Assembly (NCBI GenBank): GCA_017628775.1
Contig: JAGBYN010000089.1
Span: 1-33,223, forward strand
DNA from: Bacteroidaceae bacterium
Lineage (GTDB): Bacteria > Bacteroidota > Bacteroidia > Bacteroidales > Bacteroidaceae
Direction: 5' to 3'
DNA: 33,223 nt
Below the pieces are notes generated by a model. The model was given only the letters and a program-made list of their open reading frames with translations. It searched no databases and was not told where the DNA came from. Below are positions 8,883 through 14,896 of the stretch, piece after piece (position 1 is the stretch's first letter; each line of letters begins with the position of its first letter). Both the position numbers and the translations under genes were made by a program.

Positions 8883-8920
8883 AAAAAGCGATGAAACTTG
8901 AATTGGTTTCATCGCTTTTT
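8883..8920. terminator. Bidirectional terminator between AEC permease gene and nadB
   Basis: A perfect 15-bp stem, AAAAAGCGATGAAAC (8883-8897) with GTTTCATCGCTTTTT (8906-8920), encloses an eight-base loop. It has an A-run at one side and a T-run at the other. It can therefore end transcription from both converging genes. Confidence 0.88.
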
Positions 8921-8986
8921 TGATGTTGTTTCGTGTTCTTTAAACCGTTGACTGTAAGCGTTATAGCTTAATGTCTGGACTGTGTT

Positions 8987-10579
8987 TTATGTGGCTTGGT
9001 CGTAAGCGTGCTTTGGATAGTCGGTGGTGTAGTGTAGTCCTCGGCTTTCTTTGCGTTCGATGGCCCAGCGAGTGATCAGGTAACCCACGTTGATCATGTT
9101 TCTGAGTTCGCAGATGTCGCGTGTGGCTTTTACGCGCTTAAAGAGTTCTTCGGTTTCCTCAAAGAGTAGATCAAGGCGTGTCCATGCACGATGCAGGCGT
9201 AAGTCGGAGCGCACGATGCCCACGTAGTTTGCCATGATTTGTCCCACTTCACGAATGTCCTGGGCGATGAGCACCTTTTCTTCGTTCGTCATGGTGCCCT
9301 CATCGTTCCATTTAGGCACTTGGTCGTTGAAGGTGTATTGGTCGATGTGTTCCAACGAATGTTGTGCTGCAGCTTCCGCATACACCACGGCTTCGGTTAA
9401 TGAATTGCTGGCCAAGCGGTTGCCGCCATGGAGTCCGGTGCACGAACATTCGCCAACGGCATAGAGGCGGTGAATGCTTGAGCAAGCGTTAAGGTCAACC
9501 TTGATACCGCCACACATATAGTGGGCAGCAGGTGCCACGGGGATGTATTGCTTGGTAATGTCAATGCCCATGGTGAGGCACTTGGCATAGATGTTGGGGA
9601 AGTGTTTCTTGGTTTCTTCAGGGTCTTTGTGCGTCACGTCCAGGCAAACGTTCGTCAATCCATGAATTTTCATTTCTTTGTCGATGGCTCTTGCCACGAT
9701 GTCGCGTGGTGCTAAAGAGAGGCGGCTGTCGTATTTCTGCATGAATTCCTCGCCGTTGGGCAATCTAAGGATGCCTCCATAACCGCGCATGGCTTCAGTG
9801 ATGAGGAAGGCAGGGTGGTTCTCATCGGGCGAATAGAGTGCTGTGGGGTGGAACTGCACAAACTCCATGTCCTGAACGGTGGCCTTGGCGCGGTATGCCA
9901 TGGCAATGCCATCGCCCGTAGCTATTTCAGGGTTTGTGGTTGTTTGATATACGGCACCGCATCCACCCGTAGCAAGTACCGTTACTTTTGAAAGGAAGCG
10001 GTCGATCTTTCGGGTGTCGGGGTCAAGAACGTAGGCGCCGTAGCATTCAATATCCTTAGAAGCTCGGGTTACGTTGATGCCCAGATGGTGCTGTGTGATG
10101 ATTTCAACGGCAAAGTGATTTTCAAAAATGGTGATGTTGGGGTGTCGGCGCACCGATTCAATCAAGCCGCGTTGAATCTCAAAACCTGTGTCGTCGGCAT
10201 GGTGGAGAATGCGAAATTCAGAGTGTCCGCCTTCGCGGTGCAGGTCAAACTCGCCATTCTCATTGCGGTCAAACTGCACGCCCCACGACACGAGGTGCTG
10301 GATTGCCGCTGGCGCTTTCTCAACCACCTGACGTACTGCCGCAGGGTCGCTGATGTAGTCGCCTGCAATCATTGTGTCGTTGATGTGCTTTTCAAAATCA
10401 TCGACCAGTAAATTAGTGACCGAGGCAATACCGCCTTGTGCCTTGGCTGTGTTGGCTTCTTCAATGGTTGTTTTGCAAACTAAAGCCACCTTACCCTTAC
10501 CTGCTGAGGCCACTTGCAAGGCATAGCTCATGCCTGCAACGCCCGATCCGATTACAAGAAAATCAAATTTACGAACCAT
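8987..10579 (-). CDS. nadB: L-aspartate oxidase
   Basis: FAD enzyme that oxidises L-aspartate to iminoaspartate, the first step of de novo NAD synthesis. The nadA and nadC partners are not in this window. From the chosen start, the dinucleotide fold is FLVIGSGVAGMSYAL (GxGxxG at 11-16). TAKAQGGIAS follows, then TGGCGAVYQTTTNP, VQFHPTALYSP (substrate/FAD site), MCGGIKVD and GLHGGNRLASNSLTEA. The helical C-terminal domain contains LRNMINVGYLI. The frame is open to 10636, but the 19 extra residues look unlike the family. The ATG at 10579 gives MVRKFDFLVIGSG and 530 aa, the usual size. It is transcribed alone, ending at the shared terminator. Confidence 0.96.
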   Translation of the reverse strand: MVRKFDFLVIGSGVAGMSYALQVASAGKGKVALVCKTTIEEANTAKAQGGIASVTNLLVDDFEKHINDTMIAGDYISDPAAVRQVVEKAPAAIQHLVSWGVQFDRNENGEFDLHREGGHSEFRILHHADDTGFEIQRGLIESVRRHPNITIFENHFAVEIITQHHLGINVTRASKDIECYGAYVLDPDTRKIDRFLSKVTVLATGGCGAVYQTTTNPEIATGDGIAMAYRAKATVQDMEFVQFHPTALYSPDENHPAFLITEAMRGYGGILRLPNGEEFMQKYDSRLSLAPRDIVARAIDKEMKIHGLTNVCLDVTHKDPEETKKHFPNIYAKCLTMGIDITKQYIPVAPAAHYMCGGIKVDLNACSSIHRLYAVGECSCTGLHGGNRLASNSLTEAVVYAEAAAQHSLEHIDQYTFNDQVPKWNDEGTMTNEEKVLIAQDIREVGQIMANYVGIVRSDLRLHRAWTRLDLLFEETEELFKRVKATRDICELRNMINVGYLITRWAIERKESRGLHYTTDYPKHAYDQAT

Positions 10580-10658
10580 CGTTATTTTTGAATAAGAGTT
10601 ATCAAAGAAGTAGAGCAAGAATCCGCGAGGATGCACGCCCTTGGTTGCTATATCGGTG

Positions 10659-10666
10659 CAAATCTA
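10659..10666 (-). promoter_or_regulatory. Candidate -7 element for nadB
   Basis: The minus strand reads TAGATTTG, matching TAnnTTTG, about 80 bases upstream of the nadB ATG at 10579. This would give a leader of about 70 nt. The -33 box is not clear. Confidence 0.38.
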
Positions 10667-11177
10667 CAATTTTATTCGGTAAGCACGTGGCATTTTAAAA
10701 CAGTTTTTTTCGTCGTTGCTTATATTCAACCCTTGGTTGCTTCCTGCGACGGGGTGATAAGTGCTTCGGATGCGCAAGCTAAGTGATGGCTTTAGAAGGG
10801 TTCCGTACAAAAATAAATACCGTTCAATTTGCTCCGTCAAAGCATTGTCGTTGGCAAAATATGATGCAATTTGACCAATACACCATATTTTTTTGTGAGA
10901 GAGGTGGGTGTGGTGGAACTTTTTCTTTAATTTTGTGGTAATTTACGCCAGGTTTTGTTGTGAGCAACGTTATGAAAATCACGGCAGAACTGGATTGACC
11001 CAGAACCTTTGAATGCTACGGATGCCTTGAGAAACAACAAGGTGGCGTGGGTTATGGGGCTTGATAAACGATGTCGCTACTCAACATATTATTAACAACC
11101 TGTGGGACGAGTTGATGAGAACTTTGTTCGAATAATTTACAGAACCCACCTTAACCATACAGCTCCTTTCTTTTGGT
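10667..11177. other. Long intergenic gap, no gene recognised
   Basis: About 510 bases between the divergent nadB and kinase genes. Only very short open frames are present, on either strand. A TAATTTTG at 10928-10935 (plus strand) matches the -7 promoter consensus and could start a leader of about 230 nt for the kinase operon. The word CCCTTGGTTGC occurs twice (about 10638 and 10731). Base composition between 10960 and 11110 is closer to coding DNA than to the AT-rich gaps elsewhere, so it may be the eroded remnant of a gene. No product could be recognised. Confidence 0.45.
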
Positions 11178-11885
11178 ATGAGAAAAGTGTTTACAACACC
11201 AGGTTTTGAAGCGCAGCATGACTTTATTGCCTCGCTTCCCGAGCGCTTTGAGCGTGGCGAGGGAAAGATTATTTACGATGGGCGTAATCAGTTGCGCGAA
11301 TTTACGAATAACGGGGTGACCATGGTGGTTAAATCCTTCTGCTTGCCCAAGTTAATCAACCGCATCGCCTATGGATTCCTGCGCTCCTCAAAGGCGCAGC
11401 GCTCTTGCGAATATGCCCAGCTGTTACTAAGCAAGGGTATTGCGACCCCCGCTCCTATTGGCTATGTCACCGAACGCAAGGGCTTGCTCTTCGGTCGCAG
11501 TTATTACGCTTCCGTGAAGTCGGATTACACGCATAACTTCTACGATGCCATACAACCAGGGGTTGCCAACCGAGATAAGTTCCTTGTAGCCGTAGCCAAG
11601 ACAACGGCGCGCCTGCATGAGTGTGGCTTCCTCCACAAAGACTATTCCGCCGGCAATATCCTGCTTCGCGAACTCGAGGATGGCACCGTTCGCGTAGAGA
11701 TTATCGACCTAAACCGCATTCGCTTCCGTAAAATCGGTTTGGAGGAGGGATGCAAGAATTTTGAGCGCTTGCCCATGAACGAAGATATCGTGCGTGTGAT
11801 GGCGCCCCCTTATGCTGCTGCCCGAAATCTGGATGCAATGCAGTGTCAAACCGCCATGAACACGTTTAACACGTATAAAATTTAA
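11178..11885 (+). CDS. Lipopolysaccharide kinase-like protein (WaaP/InaA/Kdo-kinase superfamily)
   Basis: 235 aa protein-kinase-like fold. VVKSF carries the ATP-binding Lys (K52) and CEYAQLL the pairing Glu (E78). The catalytic loop is FLHKDYSAGNIL (D155, N160), and the metal-binding Asp is in VEIIDLNRIRF (D177). WaaP/InaA-type enzymes phosphorylate lipid A-core sugars (Kdo or heptose) on the cytoplasmic face. The closest fit is the Bacteroidetes lipopolysaccharide-kinase-like group. Start MRKVFTTPGF is an ATG with no strong Shine-Dalgarno, as is normal for this phylum. It is the first gene of a three-gene rightward cassette. The link to LPS core is inferred from family and from the sugar-mutase-like gene two positions downstream. 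Confidence 0.85.
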   Translation: MRKVFTTPGFEAQHDFIASLPERFERGEGKIIYDGRNQLREFTNNGVTMVVKSFCLPKLINRIAYGFLRSSKAQRSCEYAQLLLSKGIATPAPIGYVTERKGLLFGRSYYASVKSDYTHNFYDAIQPGVANRDKFLVAVAKTTARLHECGFLHKDYSAGNILLRELEDGTVRVEIIDLNRIRFRKIGLEEGCKNFERLPMNEDIVRVMAPPYAAARNLDAMQCQTAMNTFNTYKI

Positions 11886-11917
11886 GGAGGGCTTTATTGC
11901 CCCATAAAATACTTATT

Positions 11918-12784
11918 ATGAACAAAACAGCTCTGCTTGTCATTTACAATCATCGTTTTGATAAGAACATCCCTCGTATTGATAAACTTTATGAAGGGCG
12001 TTTTAGCGATGTGTATCATATCGTACCTTTTTACGATGGCACGCAAAAGAATGTGTTGCCCGTTTACGATTCCTCGTTTCAATTTCAAGGTTATATCAGT
12101 CAAGCCTATACGCAATTGCGCGACAAGGGATACACCCATTATTTCGTGGTAGCCGACGATATGGTCATTAATCCCGCGTTGGACGAAAACAATTATTTGG
12201 AACGCATCGGATTGGGTGAGCTGGATTGCTATTTGGATTATATCCTTGTGTTGCAAGAGCTCAAAGAGGCTTGGCGACAAACCGAAGCAATGTCCTATAA
12301 AGTGGACTTGCGCGGTGTGGAAATACAGAAAGTGTTGCCGAGTCGAGAAGAGGCTGAAGCGCGCTTTGCGCGGTATGGACTCCCCACGGGCCCCATACCA
12401 GTTCGTCCCATGATAGACCGTCGTCTGCGCTTTATTATGAAGTATGTTCAGAACATCAAGCGCCGCAACTTGGATTATCCGCTCCTTGGGGGGTATTGCG
12501 ATATTCTTATCCTGACTGCCGAGATGATGGATAAGTTCTGCCTCTATTGTGGCGCCTTTGCAGCTACGCGCCTCTTTGCTGAATTTGCAATACCTACAGC
12601 CATGATTCTTGCGTCCGACCATGTGAAGACCAGCAAAGACACCAAGCTCGGAGGTACAGCCCTTTGGAGCAAGAAAGATAAGGATTTCTTAGAGGCATAC
12701 AATGGCAGTTTGCAGGCACTTATTGATGACTTCCCAGCAGATAAATTATTCTATCACCCCATTAAACTCTCACAATGGAAATAA
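11918..12784 (+). CDS. Conserved protein of unknown function, possible glycosyltransferase
   Basis: 288 aa from the ATG at 11918. A TTG at 11897, six bases after AAGGAGG, would add seven residues and cannot be excluded. The N-terminus TALLVIYNHRFDKNI looks like the first strand of a nucleotide-sugar-binding fold, and YFVVADDMVINP (about 75-86) resembles the strand plus acidic DxD-like site of GT-A glycosyltransferases. No recognised family motif was found beyond this. There is no signal peptide or membrane segment. It lies 32 bases after the kinase gene and overlaps the next gene by 10 bases, so it is translationally linked to the UGM-like enzyme. A role in the same envelope sugar pathway is an inference from position. 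Confidence 0.8.
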   Translation: MNKTALLVIYNHRFDKNIPRIDKLYEGRFSDVYHIVPFYDGTQKNVLPVYDSSFQFQGYISQAYTQLRDKGYTHYFVVADDMVINPALDENNYLERIGLGELDCYLDYILVLQELKEAWRQTEAMSYKVDLRGVEIQKVLPSREEAEARFARYGLPTGPIPVRPMIDRRLRFIMKYVQNIKRRNLDYPLLGGYCDILILTAEMMDKFCLYCGAFAATRLFAEFAIPTAMILASDHVKTSKDTKLGGTALWSKKDKDFLEAYNGSLQALIDDFPADKLFYHPIKLSQWK

Positions 12785-14028
12785 AGCAACGTATAGCCAT
12801 TATCGGCGGAGGCGTTTCAGGATTAAGTGCCGCTCGCATTCTTTCTGCTCAGCACGACGTGACGGTGTTTGAGGCAGATGCGTGCCCAGGGGGAATGATT
12901 AAGTGCGACATCGTGGAGGGTAATCTATTCCATCGCACGGGCGGTCATGTGTTCAACACCAAGCGTGCCGACGTTGCCGAATGGTTTTGGTCGCGCTTTA
13001 ATCGCGATACCGAATTTACCAAAGCCTTGCGTCAATCCGTAATTTCGTTGGATGGCGCTTTGGAAGTGCCGTATCCTATTGAGAATAATGTTTATCGCCT
13101 GCCGGCTGAGGTGCAGCAGTCTTGTATCTCCGACTTTCTGCGTATGGCACGCGAGGGTTATGGCGCGCCCGAAAATTTTGCCGAATTCTTGCGCTTCCGT
13201 TTTGGTGACACACTCTATAAATTATATTTCGAACCCTATAATAATAAGGTGTGGCGTCGCGACTTGCGTCAGATTCCCCTCTCGTGGTTAGATGGTAAGT
13301 TGCCCATGCCGACGGTTGAGGAAATCATTGCAGCCAACTTCTCGCGTGCTGAAGAGCGTCAGTTCGTTCACAGTTCCTTCTTCTATCCCCTTAAGGGCGG
13401 TTCTCAGTTTATCGCTGAGCGTTTGGCAGAAGGATTAAATATCTGCTACAACTCAAGAGTAGAGCGCATTGAGCGCACTGCTGAAGGATGGTTCGTTGAA
13501 GGGCAAATGTTTGACGCCGTCATTTTCTGTGGTAATCTGAAGCAGATCCCGTCGCTTATCGCAGGTGTCCCCATGGATGCTTATGCAGAAGGCATCGCAG
13601 CTCTTGAGGCACATGGCACAACGGCCGTGTTCTGTGAAATTGAAAAGAACCCTCACAGTTGGATTTACTTGCCCGATGTACGCCATGAATCCTACCGAAT
13701 TATCTGCACAGGCAATTTCTCGGCAACGAACAATGCTCCCGAGCGCTTTACGGCCACGATTGAATTTACGGATAGCATTACGCGTGAGGAGATTGAGGAT
13801 AATTTGAAGCGTATCCCCTATAATCCTCGCTATCTGGCTCATCATTACGAACCTTACACCTATCCCGTGCAGGCCGCAGGAACGCGTAGCCTTGTGGCGC
13901 ACGTAAAGCAGCACCTTGAGGCGGAAAAATGTTACCTCCTTGGGCGCTTTGCAGAGTGGGAATACTACAATATGGATGTCGCTATCGGTGCTGCCTTGGA
14001 TCTTGCAGCACGCGTGTGGCATGTATAA
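12775..14028 (+). CDS. FAD-dependent oxidoreductase, UDP-galactopyranose-mutase/protoporphyrinogen-oxidase-like
   Basis: 417 aa. The N-terminal Rossmann motif is IAIIGGGVSGLSAARIL (GxGxxG at 11-16), followed by E35 for the FAD ribose and CPGGMI. The middle region, FRFGDTLYKLYFEPYNNKVWRRD followed by IPLSWLDGKLPMP, resembles UDP-galactopyranose mutases (YNxKxW and W motifs). A C-terminal FAD contact is in LGRFAEWEYYNMDVAIGAAL. A UDP-sugar ring contraction or a related flavin-dependent reaction on an envelope sugar precursor is likely, but other amine-oxidase-like activities remain possible. The ATG overlaps the stop of the previous gene by 10 bases, and a strong hairpin follows the stop, so it closes the operon. 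Confidence 0.8.
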   Translation: MEIKQRIAIIGGGVSGLSAARILSAQHDVTVFEADACPGGMIKCDIVEGNLFHRTGGHVFNTKRADVAEWFWSRFNRDTEFTKALRQSVISLDGALEVPYPIENNVYRLPAEVQQSCISDFLRMAREGYGAPENFAEFLRFRFGDTLYKLYFEPYNNKVWRRDLRQIPLSWLDGKLPMPTVEEIIAANFSRAEERQFVHSSFFYPLKGGSQFIAERLAEGLNICYNSRVERIERTAEGWFVEGQMFDAVIFCGNLKQIPSLIAGVPMDAYAEGIAALEAHGTTAVFCEIEKNPHSWIYLPDVRHESYRIICTGNFSATNNAPERFTATIEFTDSITREEIEDNLKRIPYNPRYLAHHYEPYTYPVQAAGTRSLVAHVKQHLEAEKCYLLGRFAEWEYYNMDVAIGAALDLAARVWHV

Positions 14029-14075
14029 GCGTAGCGGGTTGTTTGATAGCAAACCATTTTTCATTGCAAAAATCA

Positions 14076-14110
14076 GTGTGCGGTCGCCTTTTGATGGGGC
14101 GACCGCACAC
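14076..14110 (+). terminator. Strong hairpin terminator after the UGM-like gene
   Basis: A 13-bp perfect GC-rich stem, GTGTGCGGTCGCC (14076-14088) with GGCGACCGCACAC (14098-14110), encloses a nine-base loop 48 bases after the stop codon. Only a weak T-rich tail (TATTGATAAT) follows. Confidence 0.75.
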
Positions 14111-14127
14111 TATTGATAATATAGAGG

Positions 14128-14160
14128 AGGTTGTAGAAACGATAGAAACGGAGCGCTATT
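14128..14160 (+). repeat. 33-bp direct repeat, left copy
   Basis: Starts AGGTTGTAGAAACG and ends GGAGCGCTATT. It is identical over all 33 bases to 14681-14713. The pair brackets the repeat island: this copy ends at the first base of the 60-bp inverted repeat, and the second copy begins about 100 bases after the last hairpin unit. Confidence 0.9.
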
Positions 14161-14219
14161 CCTGAATTCGTCAATGCGTCACCCAAATTATAACGGTTTG
14201 ATGAGCCTTGGCGAATAAT
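14160..14219 (+). repeat. 60-bp inverted repeat, right copy
   Basis: Perfect inverted match to 22-81. It begins TCCTGAATTCGTCAATGCG and ends in the type B arm GGTTTGATGAG...CGAATAAT. The two copies enclose the whole 14-kb block from the EEP gene to the UGM-like gene, so homologous recombination between them would invert that block. Confidence 0.92.
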
Positions 14220-14580
14220 TTGGCTCCGCAGTGCATCAATAAATGTCTAGAATTAGAGAATTAGAGAATTTTGGCTCCGCAGTGTGTATCAATAGATAAG
14301 AAATTCTCTAATTCTAAAATTCTTGAAAAAAACTTAAAACCAAATTGAATTATAGTCTAGAATTTGAGAATTAGAGAATTAATTTTTGGCTCCGCAGTGC
14401 ATGTCGATAGATAAAAATTCTCAAATTCTCAAATTCTAGAAAAAAACAAGAAAACATTTGATTTTTAGTCTAGACGGTTTGATGAGCCTTGGCGAATAAT
14501 TTGGCTCCGCAGTGTATATTGATAGATAGAAAAATATTCGATTACTCTCATCAAAACGTCACAAATTCTAGAAATAAAAC
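14194..14580 (+). repeat. CTAG-hairpin repeat island 1 (one partial and three full units)
   Basis: A partial unit (about 14194-14245, loop TGGCTCCGCAGTG but no TCTAGA) precedes three units that each start with TCTAGA: 14246-14355, 14356-14468 and 14469-14580. In the first two the left arm is built of AATTAGAG/AATTTGAG octads and pairs with octads CTCTAATT/CTCAAATT on the right. In the third both arms are type B (GGTTTGATGAG..CGAATAATT with AATATTCG..CTCATCAAAACGT). All four keep the loop GGCTCCGCAGTG. Each unit then ends in an A-rich spacer. 14581-14680 holds no recognisable unit or gene. Confidence 0.88.
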
Positions 14581-14680
14581 ATAGGTTTGCGCCACCCCAA
14601 ACCACCCAATAAATTGCCGTAACTACCTAAAAATCAATAAGCGCCATAATATTGTAACAAAAAGTGATGAAGTCAGGAGA

Positions 14681-14713
14681 AGGTTGTAGAAACGATAGAA
14701 ACGGAGCGCTATT
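14681..14713 (+). repeat. 33-bp direct repeat, right copy
   Basis: Identical to 14128-14160, 553 bases away. The flanks outside the repeat differ (GTTCGTCTTC after this copy, TCCTGAATTC after the left one). It could be a target duplication, a recombination scar or an independent repeat. The sequence does not decide. Confidence 0.9.
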
Positions 14714-14790
14714 GTTCGTCTTCATTTACTAATATTTAAGAATTTAAGTTATTTTACTCATGCTTAGGGCTTAAAATGTAAGTTTTTTTC

Positions 14791-14798
14791 TAACTTTG
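14791..14798 (+). promoter_or_regulatory. Bacteroidetes -7 promoter element for the M16 peptidase gene
   Basis: TAACTTTG matches TAnnTTTG exactly and follows a T-run. Transcription would begin near 14804, giving a leader of about 90 nt before the ATG at 14897. This also argues against the upstream TTG at 14816 as the real start. Confidence 0.55.
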
Positions 14799-14896
14799 TC
14801 CCCAATTACAGTTTTTTGCAGGGCTTGAGCTGGTGTCAATGTTCTTGCAGCACGTGCTCATGTTTCATGACATTAAACAAAAACATCTTAACAAAT

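Noticed and set aside
10580..10636. Longer nadB from 10636
   Set aside because: The added 19 residues precede a FAD-binding strand that normally begins within ten residues of the N-terminus.
14128..14713. Insertion sequence with transposase
   Set aside because: The bracketed 520 bases have no open frame of useful length. Direct and inverted repeats are real, but no transposase was found here.
14816..14896. TTG start for the M16 peptidase
   Set aside because: It adds a Cys-rich stretch before a good signal peptide and would begin only about 12 bases after the predicted transcription start. The ATG at 14897 fits better.
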